Part shown: positions 20,462 to 28,510 of the stretch, piece by piece
How positions within the stretch are numbered: the first letter of the stretch is position 1
Layout: every line of letters begins with the position of its first letter
Assembly (NCBI GenBank): GCA_019117205.1
Contig: DXAC01000007.1
Coordinates: forward strand, 1 to 43,882
From: Candidatus Allofournierella merdigallinarum
GTDB lineage: Bacteria; Bacillota; Clostridia; Oscillospirales; Ruminococcaceae
Reading direction: 5' to 3'
DNA: 43,882 nt
The notes under the pieces: generated by a model
The model's input: only the letters and a program-made list of their open reading frames with translations
Database searches by the model: none
Told to the model about the DNA's origin: nothing
Position numbers and translations under genes: made by a program

Positions 20462-20680
20462 ATGTTGTTCCGCAAAGAGCCGGGGGCACGCGGCTACGAC
20501 CCGGCGCGTATGCGCCCGGTGATCCGCGTCAGCATCTGCACCGGCGAGAAAACGGCAGGCTTCCGGGAGCTGCAAACCGGCAGGTTCATCGAGGTGATGC
20601 TGCTCCGCACCCCCCGGGACCTGGAGGAGTTCCGGCGGCTGTACCGCATCCCGGAGGGGCCCATCCCCACGGAATACTAA
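20462..20680 (+). CDS. Small conserved hypothetical protein, 72 aa
   Basis: Begins MLFRKEPGARGYDPARMRPVIRVSICTGE; soluble, basic at the start, with a single Cys in SICTGE followed by GFRELQTGRFIEVMLLRTPRDLEEF. The SICTGE-x2-AGF pattern looks like a small protein family I associate with Clostridia, of unknown function (recollection, not verified). AGGAGG lies 9 nt before the ATG, a consensus promoter is just upstream and a terminator follows at 20692, so it is very likely expressed as its own unit. Confidence 0.75.
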   Translation: MLFRKEPGARGYDPARMRPVIRVSICTGEKTAGFRELQTGRFIEVMLLRTPRDLEEFRRLYRIPEGPIPTEY

Positions 20681-20691
20681 GACAAAGGATC

Positions 20692-20714
20692 GCCCGGCCC
20701 CCGGCCGGGCTTTT
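20692..20714 (+). terminator. Terminator after the 72-aa gene
   Basis: GCCCGGCC (20692-20699), loop CCC, GGCCGGGC (20703-20710), then TTTT. It lies just before the rhodanese ribosome binding site, so readthrough would be needed for co-transcription. Confidence 0.75.
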
Positions 20715-20727
20715 GGGAGGTATACGG

Positions 20728-21102
20728 ATGAAACGGATCGTTTCGGCGTTGCTCTCGGCGCTGCTGCTGGCTGGCTGCGGCGGGGCGGAGGGCGGCTACC
20801 GGCAGATCAGCCAGGAGCAGGCCAAAGAGATGATGGACGACGGGCAGGTCGTCGTGCTGGACGTGCGGGAGCAGGACGAGTACGACGGCGGCCACATCCC
20901 CGGCGCGGTGCTGCTGCCGGTGGGCACCATCGACGAGGACACCGCCGCTGCGGTCATCCCCGAAAAGGACGCTGTGGTGCTTGTCTACTGCCGCAGCGGC
21001 AACCGGAGCCGCACCGCCGCCTCCCGGCTGGCCGGCCTGGGCTACGCCAATGTGTACGAATTCGGCGGCATCAGCACCTGGCCCTACGACATCGAGTCCT
21101 GA
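20728..21102 (+). CDS. Rhodanese-domain lipoprotein
   Basis: 124 aa: signal peptide with lipobox LLAGC (C17), then a single rhodanese domain with VVVLDVREQDEYDGGHIPGA (42-60) and the active-site loop VYCRSGNRSR, catalytic C88. It is expected on the outer face of the membrane, carrying persulfide sulfur or handling thiols there; the substrate is unknown. The ATG at 20728 has GGGAGG upstream; the frame is open to 20410, but that part covers the preceding gene in another frame. No separate promoter was seen. Confidence 0.92.
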   Translation: MKRIVSALLSALLLAGCGGAEGGYRQISQEQAKEMMDDGQVVVLDVREQDEYDGGHIPGAVLLPVGTIDEDTAAAVIPEKDAVVLVYCRSGNRSRTAASRLAGLGYANVYEFGGISTWPYDIES

Positions 21103-21118
21103 CGCCGCGCCGGCGCGT

Positions 21119-21147
21119 TTGACATCCCCGCCGGGCGGTGTTATGCT
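21119..21147 (+). promoter_or_regulatory. Promoter of the YggS-like gene
   Basis: TTGACA (21119-21124), 17-bp spacer, TATGCT (21142-21147), about 60 nt before the start codon. Confidence 0.75.
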
Positions 21148-21206
21148 GGGATCACAGCGCGCGGCTTTTTGCTGCCGCGCCCGACAGTGGGAAAGAGGTC
21201 TTTTCA

Positions 21207-21932
21207 ATGACAGAGCAAAAAGCGGCGGAACGGATGGCCCGGGCGGTGGCGGACATCCGCGCCCGCATGGCCGACGCCGCCCGCGCCGCCGGCCGCGCGC
21301 CGGGGCAGGTGCTGCTGTGCGCCGCCTGCAAGACCCGCACGGTGGAGGAGGTCCGGTACAGCGCCGGGCTGGACATCGACCTGTTCGGGGAAAACCACGA
21401 GCAGGAGCTGACGGAAAAGGCGGACGCGGGCGCCTACCTGCACAAGCCCTGCCACTTCATCGGCCACCTGCAGACCAACAAGGTGAACCGGGTGGTGGGC
21501 CGGGCGGCCATGATCGAGAGCGTGGACAGCGAGCATCTGCTGCAAAAGATCGAGGCGGCCGCCGGCCGCCTGGGGCTGGTCCAGGACATCCTGATCGAGG
21601 TGAACATCGGCGGCGAGGCCAGCAAGAGCGGTGTCTGCCCCGAGGGACTGTGGCCGCTGGCGGAGGCCGCCGAGGCGGCGCCCCACCTGCGGCTGCGGGG
21701 GCTGATGGCCATTCCCCCCGCCGGCGCCGGCGCCGACGAGACCCGGGCTTTCTTCGCGGATATGCGCCGGCTGCTCACCCGGCTGCAGGAAAAGCGCTAT
21801 GCCCGCGCGCTGCCGGACACTCTCTCCATGGGCATGAGCGGCGATTTCGAGGCCGCCATCCGGGAGGGAGCCACCATCGTGCGGATCGGCACCGCCATCT
21901 ACGGCCCGCGGAACTACGGCCCGCGGCCCTGA
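21207..21932 (+). CDS. yggS: YggS-family pyridoxal-phosphate homeostasis protein
   Basis: Cytosolic PLP-binding protein (PLPBP/COG0325), a fold-type III barrel without proven catalysis that buffers PLP and affects amino-acid pools. 241 aa: PLP lysine K42 in LLCAACKTRTVEEV, FGENHEQEL, HFIGHLQTNKVN, and the phosphate-binding C-terminus SMGMSGDFEAAIREGATIVRIG. ATG at 21207 with AAAGAGG; the frame is open to 21138 but the promoter lies there. In many Firmicutes it is near sepF/divIVA; here it stands alone with its own promoter and terminator. Confidence 0.93.
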   Translation: MTEQKAAERMARAVADIRARMADAARAAGRAPGQVLLCAACKTRTVEEVRYSAGLDIDLFGENHEQELTEKADAGAYLHKPCHFIGHLQTNKVNRVVGRAAMIESVDSEHLLQKIEAAAGRLGLVQDILIEVNIGGEASKSGVCPEGLWPLAEAAEAAPHLRLRGLMAIPPAGAGADETRAFFADMRRLLTRLQEKRYARALPDTLSMGMSGDFEAAIREGATIVRIGTAIYGPRNYGPRP

Positions 21933-21948
21933 ACACGATTTTCGCGCC

Positions 21949-21996
21949 GCAAAAGGCCCGCGGGCGTCGCTGAGACGCCCGCGGGCCTTATTTTTT
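21949..21996. terminator. Bidirectional terminator; first copy of a duplicated 39-nt hairpin
   Basis: A 16-bp stem (21953-21968 with 21974-21989), loop GCTGA, with A's before and TTATTTTTTT after, lies between convergent yggS and the AraC gene. Bases 21949-21987 are identical to 28511-28549. Confidence 0.9.
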
Positions 21997-22038
21997 TCCG
22001 CTCTCTGTGCCGGAAAAGTTCCCGCCGGCGGGGGCCGG

Positions 22039-23181
22039 TCAGCTCTCCCGGCGGCTGGTCTGCTGGTAGTAGTTGGGCGTCTGCCCAAAGCTCTTTTTGA
22101 AGACCGTGGAGAAATAGCTCACGCTGGAAAAGCCCACCTCCTCGGCGATCTCGTAGACTTTCTTGTCGGTTTTTTCCAGCAGCTCCAGCGCCCGCTTCAT
22201 CCGCAGATTGTTCAAAAACGTGCTGAAGTTGACCCCCGTTTCCCGCACGAACATCCGGCTGAAATGCTCCGGGCTGAAAGAGAGCCGCGCCGCCACCAGG
22301 GTCAGAGAGATCTTTTCCGGGTAGTGCTCCTCCAGATACTCGATGGCCATCCGCACCGGCTCCTAACAGGTGTAGGCGGCGTCCGGGCGGGCCGCCAGGG
22401 GGGAAAACTCCCTGTTCACCGCCTGCTCCAGGTGGGAAAAGTCCTCGCACATGCGGATCTCCCGGTCCACCTGTTCGATCTTCCGGTCCGCCTCCTCCGC
22501 CTCCTCCAGCGTGAAGCGGAGCATCGTGGCCACCAGGTCGCTGGCCAGCTGCTTGACCGTGTCCAGGTCTGTGGGGCGCTCGCGGCGCATCTCCTCCAGC
22601 GCCCGGTCTTTCAGCGCCAGCACCTCGGCGTAGTTCTGCCGGAGCGGCTCCCGGCTGATGGCGGTGCGCAGGTTCCGGGCGCCGCAGGAGAGGGTGTTGC
22701 CCGCCGCCTCCCGCCAGATCAGCCGCTGCTCCGGCAGGTAGAAGTGCAGCCGGCAGCGCGCCTGGGCAACGCTGAGCGCCTGGGGCAGCGCCGCCAGCCG
22801 GTAGCAAAGGTCGCTCAGCCCCACCACAAAGGGCTGGAACTCCACGTATTTCTGCCACGCCTCCACCATGGCCAGGTAGCTGTCCTCGCTTTGCAGGTTG
22901 CCCACCAGCAGCAGGTGTTCATGCCCCAGGGGCGCCATCACCAGGCAGCGCACCCCCGCCATGTCGGCGGCGAACTTGCGGGCCCAGGCCAGGTTCGTGC
23001 CTCCCCTGCTCCACGCGTCGGCGGCGAACAGCAGCCCGTCTTTCCAGCGGGCGCCCTGGCGGCGGGCCAGGCTCTCGGAGAGCGGCTCCTCCCGGGGCTC
23101 GCCGGCGGCCAGCCGCAGCAGAAAGCGCTCGGCGCGGTGGGTGTCCTCCCCCTCGGTGTCCTGCAGCCTGCGCCGCACCAT
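22039..23181 (-). pseudogene. AraC-family regulator interrupted by an in-frame TAG
   Basis: One continuous frame of 380 codons plus stop encodes a regulator, broken only by TAG at 22363-22365 (codon 273). Residues 1-272 form an N-terminal region of unrecognised fold; after the TAG come EPVRMAIEYLEEHYPEKISL and two helix-turn-helix units (ARLSFSPEHFSRMF, IAEEVGFSSVSYFSTVFKK) typical of AraC proteins. Nothing is shifted or missing around the stop. The ATG at 23181 has AAAGGAGG. Unless the UAG is read through, the sensor part lacks its DNA-binding domain. As the last gene of the sulfatase island it probably controlled that island. Confidence 0.85.
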
Positions 23182-23225
23182 GGCCGCGGCCTCCTTTCGC
23201 CGGGGCGCTTTCGCTCTTTTTTACC

Positions 23226-23254
23226 ATTATATCAGATGGCCGCAAAGGCGGAAA
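23226..23254 (-). promoter_or_regulatory. Possible promoter of the AraC gene
   Basis: Minus strand TATAAT (23226-23231) is a perfect -10 about 45 nt before the start; the -35 at 17 bp is weak (TTTCCG, 23249-23254). Confidence 0.45.
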
Positions 23255-24759
23255 GCGGGGCCGGGGCGCTGCCCCGGCCCCATGGCGCGGATCAGTATTT
23301 GCCGATACGCAGCGGCAGGGTGTCCTCGGTTTGGATCAGCCGGTCCAGCAGGCGGCGGAGCAGCTGTTCCTTGACCCGGGCGTACTCCGGGTCGTCCCAG
23401 TGGTTGACAAACTCGTCCGGGTCGTTCACCCTGTCGAACAGCTCGCCGAACCTCTCGCCCGCGTAATAGGTGAGCTTGTACTCCCGGGTGGTGATGGTCT
23501 TGGCCATCAGGCCCCAGTCGTAGCAGTTGAACTCGGTAAGGGCGCAGTCGCGGCCGGCGCCGGCGTCGCCCCGCAGGATGGGGGCCATACTCATGCCCTG
23601 CACCCCGTTGGGCGCGGGCACCCCCGCCAGGTCCAGCAGGGTGGGCAGGATGTCCACGTGCTCGGTGATCTGGGTGTAGCGGGAGCCCTTGGGCACCACG
23701 CCCGGCCAGCTCACGATCATGGGCGCCTTGATGAGGCAGTCGTAGTGGAACGGGCCCTTGAACAGCAGGCCGTGGTCCCCCAGCATCTCGCCGTGGTCGT
23801 TGGTGAACATCACCAGGGTGTCTTCCTCCAGGCCCTGCTCTTTCAGGGCGGCCAGCACCCGACCCACGTTCTCGTCCACCAGGGAGACCATGCCGTAGTA
23901 GGCGGCCTTGACCTCGCCCCACTGGTGGTCGGTGAGCCGGCGGTAATCGTATTTCTCGTTGCTGCACCCGTGCCCGGTGCGGTGGCGGCGGAAGTGGGGC
24001 GGCTTGTCCTCCAATTCGCCCTCCCGGCGCACCGGCTTTGCCAGCGCGTCCGGGTCGTACATGGTGGAGTAGGGGGCGGGGCAGGTCGTTCTGGATCTCC
24101 TTTTTGATGCCGGTGGGCTTGTTGGTGAGCACCAGGATGCGCTCGCTGAGGTACACCGCCTCCTCGATGTTGTGGGTGATGAAGATGACGGTGGTGCCGG
24201 TGTGCTGCCACAGCTTGACCAGCTCGTCCTCCAGCTTGTAGCGCAGGGAGTTGTCCAGCTGGCCGTAGGGCTCGTCCATCAGCAGCAGATCCGGCTGGGT
24301 GGCGAACGCGCGGGCGATGCTCACCCGCTGGAGCATACTGGCCGACAGCTGGCTGGGATAGTAGTTGCGGTACTCGGTGAGGCCCACCATCTCCAGCATG
24401 TCGTTCACCTGTTTTTCCATCTTGTCCTGGGGCCACTTTTTGATCTTCAAGCCGTAGGCCACGTTCTCCTCCACCGTCTGCCAGGGAAACGCGGAGTACT
24501 CCTGGAAGATGTAGGAAACGTTGTGTTTTGCCAGGTCCACCGGCTCGCCGTTGATCAGGATCTCCCCGCTGGTGAGCTGGTAGACCCCCAGCTTGGTCAG
24601 GCAGTTGAGGAACGTGGTCTTGCCGCAGCCGGTGGGGCCCACCACGCAGAGGAACTCGCCCTTGCACACGTTGAAAGAGATATCGTTGAGCACCAGCAGA
24701 TCGCCGAATTTCTTCGTCATGTGGGAAACTTTAACCAGGATCTCATCGTTTTTGCTCAT
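23227..24759 (-). CDS. ABC importer ATPase (TauB/SsuB/NrtD type), 3' end fused out of frame to sulfatase remnant
   Basis: The ATP-binding domain covers residues 1-229 (24759 to 24073): Walker A GPTGCGKTT (41-49), Q-loop FQEYSAFPW, Walker B LLLMDEP (158-164) and switch H196 in ITHNIEEA. The signature is degenerate, LSASM (138-142) instead of LSGGQ/M. Homology stops after NDLPRP, exactly where the sulfatase homology begins in another frame; the partner ATPase has about 25 further residues there. The rest of the 510-aa frame is out-of-frame translation of sulfatase DNA. The core may still fold. ATG at 24759 with TAAGGAGG, 11 nt after the preceding ATPase gene. Confidence 0.85.
   Translation of the reverse strand: MSKNDEILVKVSHMTKKFGDLLVLNDISFNVCKGEFLCVVGPTGCGKTTFLNCLTKLGVYQLTSGEILINGEPVDLAKHNVSYIFQEYSAFPWQTVEENVAYGLKIKKWPQDKMEKQVNDMLEMVGLTEYRNYYPSQLSASMLQRVSIARAFATQPDLLLMDEPYGQLDNSLRYKLEDELVKLWQHTGTTVIFITHNIEEAVYLSERILVLTNKPTGIKKEIQNDLPRPLLHHVRPGRAGKAGAPGGRIGGQAAPLPPPPHRARVQQREIRLPPAHRPPVGRGQGRLLRHGLPGGRERGSGAGRPERAGPGGRHPGDVHQRPRRDAGGPRPAVQGPVPLRLPHQGAHDRELAGRGAQGLPLHPDHRARGHPAHPAGPGGGARAQRGAGHEYGPHPAGRRRRRPRLRPYRVQLLRLGPDGQDHHHPGVQAHLLRGREVRRAVRQGERPGRVCQPLGRPGVRPGQGTAAPPPAGPADPNRGHPAAAYRQILIRAMGPGQRPGPAFRLCGHLI
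23257..23281 (-). terminator. GC-rich hairpin after the sulfatase remnant
   Basis: GGGGCCGGGGC (23257-23267), loop GCT, GCCCCGGCCCC (23271-23281) lies 10 bases past the sulfatase stop. The U-tract is poor. Confidence 0.5.
23292..24080 (-). pseudogene. Sulfatase, C-terminal part only (catalytic N-terminus deleted)
   Basis: From about 24080 the frame reads PAPYSTMYDPDALAKPVRREGELEDKPPH and runs about 260 residues to TGA at 23292. It shows alkaline-phosphatase-superfamily sulfatase features: GEVKAAYYGMVSLVDENVGRVLAAL, FTNDHGEMLGDHGLLFKG (metal-binding Asp and His), APMIVSWPG, EHVDILPTLLDLAGV. The N-terminal ~200 residues, with the first metal-binding Asp pair and the CxPSR-type formylglycine site, are absent. 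Instead the sequence joins an ABC ATPase gene in another frame. An ATG at 24062 could restart a 256-aa fragment, which would lack the active-site nucleophile. Inactive by inference. Confidence 0.85.
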
Positions 24760-24770
24760 CTTGGGCCTCC

Positions 24771-25547
24771 TTACAGCGTGTCGTCGCAGATCTCTTCGAT
24801 CTGGCGGCGGATCTCCAGGAATGCCGGATCGCTATACACCCGGGGCCGGGGCAGATCCACAGTGACCTCGTGTTTGATCCGCGTGGGGGTGTTGGTGAGG
24901 ATGATGATCCGGTCCGCCAGGTACACGGCCTCCTCGCTGTTGTTGGTGACGAACACCACGGTGCGCTTTTCCTTTTGCCAGATCTTTTCCAGCTCCGCCT
25001 CCATCATGTAGCGGGTCTGGGCGTCCAGGTGGCCGAAAGGCTCGTCCATCAGCATGACCTTGGGGTCGTTGGCGTAGGCGCGGGCGATGCCCACCCGCTG
25101 GCGCATACCGCCGGACAGCCGGTTCGGGAAGCTCTTTTCATAGCCGGTGAGGCCCACCAGGTCGATGAAGTACTGGGCCCGCTCCCGCCGCTTGTCCTTG
25201 GGGATGCCGCGGCTTTTGGGGCCGAATTCCACGTTTCCCATCACCGTGCAGAACGGGAACAGCGCGGTGGTCTGGTAGACCACGCCCCGGTCCGGGCCCG
25301 GTGCGGTGACCGGCTTGCCGTCCACGCTCACCTCGCCGGAGGTGGGCAGCTGCAGCCCGGCGATCAGGTTGATCAGGGTGGTCTTGCCGCACTGGCCGGG
25401 CCCGAACAGCACCACGAACTCGTTTTCCTGCACGTCCAGGCTCACGTCCCGCACGACCTCGTTGCTCTTGTGTACGCTCAGGTAGGTCTTGCTCACCTGT
25501 TTGAGCGAGATGATGGGTCCCTTGCTTACTCCTCCATGATGTTCCAC
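24771..25547 (-). CDS. ABC importer ATPase (TauB/SsuB/NrtD type), switch-His replaced
   Basis: 258 aa. Walker A GPGQCGKTT (49-57), Q92, intact signature LSGGM (144-148), Walker B VMLMDEP (164-170), but the switch region reads VTNNSEEA with N202 in place of the usual His. C-terminus ends DLPRPRVYSDPAFLEIRRQIEEI, the normal family ending. The start chosen is GTG at 25547 with AGGAGG 8 nt upstream, overlapping the permease gene by 22 nt. With the second ATPase it probably forms a heterodimer serving the two permeases; substrate likely an organosulfur compound, inferred from the sulfatase and maturase neighbours. Confidence 0.9.
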   Translation of the reverse strand: MEHHGGVSKGPIISLKQVSKTYLSVHKSNEVVRDVSLDVQENEFVVLFGPGQCGKTTLINLIAGLQLPTSGEVSVDGKPVTAPGPDRGVVYQTTALFPFCTVMGNVEFGPKSRGIPKDKRRERAQYFIDLVGLTGYEKSFPNRLSGGMRQRVGIARAYANDPKVMLMDEPFGHLDAQTRYMMEAELEKIWQKEKRTVVFVTNNSEEAVYLADRIIILTNTPTRIKHEVTVDLPRPRVYSDPAFLEIRRQIEEICDDTL

Positions 25548-26308
25548 GAGCACAGCCTCCTCTCGATTGCGCGCATGAGGGTAGCCAGGAGCATACCCAC
25601 CAGGCCGATCACGATCATGCCCACCATGACCAGTGTGATGTTCAGCGTGTCGCTGCCCCGCTGGATCATCCAGCCGCAGCCTTCCTGTGCGCCCACCATC
25701 TCGGCGGCCAGCACCGCCATCCAGCTGGTGGACAGCGCCACCTGCATCCCGGCGAAGATCTGCGGCGTGCAGGAGGGCAGCGCCACGCGGAAGAAGATGT
25801 CCCGCTCGCTGGTGCCCAGCATCCGGGCGCAGCCCACCAGCTCGGGGTCTACGTTCTGGGCGCCGGTGTAGGCGTTGAGGGTGACGTTGGTGAACGCGCC
25901 GATGCCGCACAGGATGTACTTGGAGGTCTCGCCGATGCCGAAGAACAGGATGACCAGCGAGATCCAGGCGATGGGCGGGATGGGGCGCAGCAGCTCAAAG
26001 ATGGGCTTGAAGATGGCCGAGGCCCACTTGGAGGTGCCCATGGCGATGCCCAGCACGATGCCCAGCACGGTAGCGACGCCAAAGCCCACCAGCACCCGGC
26101 GCAGGCTCACCAGCAGATGGCCGGTGATCACCTGGCTGCCGATGGGGGTGTAGAAAGACTCAAACAGCAGCTTCAGCACCGCGATGGGGTCCGGGGTGGT
26201 GTTTTTCACCGGGGTAAAGGTGGTGAGCACCCACCACAGGATGAAGAAGCTGGCAATGGCGGCCACGGCATACACTGTTTTTTCCGGGTCGAACCGTTTC
26301 TTTTTCAT
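25526..26308 (-). CDS. ABC importer permease (SsuC/TauC type), second
   Basis: 260 aa with about six membrane helices and the binding-protein-dependent permease coupling motif LGTSERDIFFRVALPSCTPQIFAGM (EAA-loop type). N-terminus MKKKRFDPEKTVYAVAA is followed by the first helix. The ATG overlaps the stop of the first permease as ATGA and has AGGGAGG upstream inside that gene. Unlike its partner the frame is uninterrupted. Specificity cannot be read from sequence; the family carries nitrate, taurine, alkanesulfonates and thiamine precursors. Confidence 0.92.
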   Translation of the reverse strand: MKKKRFDPEKTVYAVAAIASFFILWWVLTTFTPVKNTTPDPIAVLKLLFESFYTPIGSQVITGHLLVSLRRVLVGFGVATVLGIVLGIAMGTSKWASAIFKPIFELLRPIPPIAWISLVILFFGIGETSKYILCGIGAFTNVTLNAYTGAQNVDPELVGCARMLGTSERDIFFRVALPSCTPQIFAGMQVALSTSWMAVLAAEMVGAQEGCGWMIQRGSDTLNITLVMVGMIVIGLVGMLLATLMRAIERRLCSWNIMEE

Positions 26309-27108
26309 CCGCGCCGGCCTCCCTTGACAAATTTTTTCTCCAGGGCGTTCAGGCCCACCGTGAAGATGGTGCCGATCAGGCCGATGGTGAGCATGGCCAC
26401 CACGATCAGGTCGGCGCGGGCAAGGCTCCGGTTGAGCTGGATCATGTAGCCCAGGCCCTTGTTGGAGGCCAGCATCTCGGCGGCGCACAGGGTCATCCAG
26501 GCGGTGCCCAGGGAGATGCGCAGGCCGGTGAAGATCAGCGGCAGCGCGGTGGGGATGGCCACCGTGAAGAGCATCTCCCGGCGGGAGGCGCCAAAGGTTT
26601 GGGACACCCACAGGTGTACCGGCTTTGTCTGCTTGATGCCCGCGTAGGCGTTGATGACGCAGGGCACAAAGGCGGACACAAAGATGATGGCGGCCTTGGC
26701 CCCCAGGCCGATGCCGAACCAGAGGATCATCAGCGGGATCCAGGCGATGGTGGGCACCGGGCGGATCAGGTCAAACAGCGGGGTGACGAACAGGTCTACC
26801 CGGTGGAACCAGGCCATGGCGATGCCCAGGGGCACCCCCACCAGCGCCCCCAGCAGATAGCCCGTCAGGGCCACCTGCAGGCTGGCGGCGATGTGGCCGA
26901 ACAGGGTGGCGCCGTCCGGGTTGGTCTCGGTGAATTTCTAGATCAGCGCCTTTACCACCTGCACGGGGCTGGGCAGCACGTAGTCGGGCTTCAGGTGCAG
27001 CACCGCGGTGCACAGGTACCACACGCCGAAAAACACGCACAGGGAGATCACCGACACGATGCCGAACTTGATGCGCTCCTTGCGTTTCTTGATGGCGTAT
27101 TCGTTCAA
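26305..27108 (-). pseudogene. ABC importer permease (SsuC/TauC type), first, with in-frame TAG
   Basis: A 267-codon frame begins at TTG 27106-27108 (LNEYAIKKRKERIKFG) with AAAGGAG about 11 nt upstream, and reads through PDYVLPSPVQVVKALI before meeting TAG at 26938-26940 (codon 57). It continues without shift as KFTETNPDGATLFGHIAASL and the full permease fold, including the EAA-type loop FGASRREMLFTVAIPTALPL. Both halves are needed, since the first helix lies before the TAG. Restart at an internal GTG (26874) would give a protein lacking the first helix. Either a nonsense allele or UAG readthrough. Confidence 0.88.
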
Positions 27109-27133
27109 GGGATTTCCTCTCCTTTCGGGAAAA

Positions 27134-27178
27134 AGAGGGCGGCAAATGCAGGGGAACTCCCGGCATTTGCCGCCCTCT
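27134..27178 (-). terminator. Hairpin between binding-protein gene and permease
   Basis: AGAGGGCGGCAAATGC (27134-27149) pairs perfectly over 16 bp with 27163-27178; on the minus strand it is followed by TTTTT. It is 32 nt past the binding-protein stop and would make the binding protein more abundant than the membrane parts. Confidence 0.85.
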
Positions 27179-27210
27179 GCCTTTTCAGGTCATACGGCCG
27201 GGCCGCGGGC

Positions 27211-28278
27211 TCAGAAGCCCAGGGCCTCCTTTACGATGGTGTTGTCCACATGGGTGGCGATCTCGGGGTACTTGCTCTCCTCCAGCAGGCCCTGGGACAC
27301 CCAGAACTCGCCGGTGACCTCAACGGACTCGCCGATGGTGATGCCCTTGGCCTCCTCGCTGGTCACGAACGGGCGGGTCTCCACCTCGGTGGCGCAGGCC
27401 TCCAGGGTGGTCTCGCTGCCGTTTTCGGTGTACCAGTCGTAGAGCAGCTGGGCGGTGCCCTCGGGATCGGCCTGCAGCGCGTCACAGGCCTGGAAGAACG
27501 CCTTGGTGTAGTTCACCAGCACGTCGCGGCGCTCGTTGAACGCCTTATTGGAAACGATGATGCTGTCGTACTGGGGCACGCCCAGGGAGGTCAGGCTGGA
27601 GGTGACCACATAGCCCTCGCTCTCCGCAGTGTAGGAGGTGGGCGGGTTCAGCGCGGCCACGGCACAGTTGCCGGTCTTCAGCGCCTGGTAGGCGGAGGGG
27701 AAGTCCATGCTCACCAGCTCCACGTCGTCGGGGGTCAGGCCCAGCACTTCCAGCCACTTGTTCACGTTCAGGTGGGAGATGGTGCCGGTCTGGGTGGCGA
27801 TCACCGCGCCGCGCACGCTGTCGGCGTCGCCGTACACGTCCGGGTAAGAGGGGTTGGAGCCCTTCACGGCGGCGATGGGCGAGTCGCTCTTGACCAGGGT
27901 GTACAGGCCGCCCTCGGAATGGCCGATGTCAGCGATGCAGTAGGCGCCGTAGATGGCCAGGGAGTTCACGGCGGCGGCGCTCAGGGTGCCCACCTCCCAC
28001 TGGTCGGCGGCCAGCGCCTCGTTCATGGCGGTGCCGTTGGCGAAATAGACCGTCTCGATCTTGAACCCGTTGGCCACGTCCAGGCCGTTGTCGATCATGT
28101 AAACGATGGGCAGCGTGTTCAGGAACGGCATCACAGCCACTTTCAGAACGGGCAGGTCCTCGGTGGCGGCCTGGCTGCCGCCGCTGGCAGCGGGCTGGCT
28201 GGTGGACGTGCCACCGCCGCAGGCGACCAGCGAGAGCGCCATCACCAGCGCCAGCGCAAGTGCGATCAGTTTTTTCAT
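27211..28278 (-). CDS. ABC substrate-binding lipoprotein (SsuA/TauA/NMT1-like)
   Basis: 355 aa from the ATG at 28278 (GGAGGAG upstream). Signal peptide and lipobox LVACGG place it on the outer membrane face. After a Ser/Gly/Ala linker comes a type II periplasmic-binding fold of the NMT1/SsuA group: LKVAVMPFLNTLPIVYMIDNG, GTAMNEALAADQWEVG, and the hinge region with TGTISHLNVNKWLEVLGL and AALNPPTSYTAES. First gene of the importer operon. Ligand unknown; sulfonate or sulfate ester is suggested by context only. Confidence 0.93.
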   Translation of the reverse strand: MKKLIALALALVMALSLVACGGGTSTSQPAASGGSQAATEDLPVLKVAVMPFLNTLPIVYMIDNGLDVANGFKIETVYFANGTAMNEALAADQWEVGTLSAAAVNSLAIYGAYCIADIGHSEGGLYTLVKSDSPIAAVKGSNPSYPDVYGDADSVRGAVIATQTGTISHLNVNKWLEVLGLTPDDVELVSMDFPSAYQALKTGNCAVAALNPPTSYTAESEGYVVTSSLTSLGVPQYDSIIVSNKAFNERRDVLVNYTKAFFQACDALQADPEGTAQLLYDWYTENGSETTLEACATEVETRPFVTSEEAKGITIGESVEVTGEFWVSQGLLEESKYPEIATHVDNTIVKEALGF

Positions 28279-28343
28279 TTGGGTCTCCTCCTTTGTGTCA
28301 TTTCCTTTCGCGGGGCGTGCCGGCCGCCGCTTTTCTTGACTGA

Positions 28344-28352
28344 ATTCTACCA
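28344..28352 (-). promoter_or_regulatory. Candidate extended -10 of the importer operon
   Basis: Minus strand TGGTAGAAT (28344-28352) fits an extended -10 (TGnTATAAT, 5 of 6 in the hexamer), 65 nt before the binding-protein start. No good -35 is present, which would suit activator control. A second candidate further upstream is TTGAAA-N16-TAAATT. Confidence 0.4.
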
Positions 28353-28510
28353 TGGCAAGGAAAAAAGAGAAATTTACTCTTCCGACAGCTTTTTTCAATT
28401 TTTTGACATTTTCCTGTGCAATTATGGCACAATTTACACACTTGCTTTTCTGTTTTTATTCAACGTGCCCGCATATTGGAAAGGGCGCGCCCTTTTTGGC
28501 GCCCGGCCGC

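Noticed and set aside
20410-20727. N-terminally extended rhodanese protein (start at 20410)
   Set aside because: The extension overlaps the 72-aa gene in another frame and would bury the signal peptide and lipobox; ATG 20728 with GGGAGG is correct.
23227-24759. A genuine ATPase-sulfatase fusion protein
   Set aside because: The C-terminal 270 residues are the wrong frame of the sulfatase gene and match nothing; the true sulfatase frame is offset, so this is a deletion scar.
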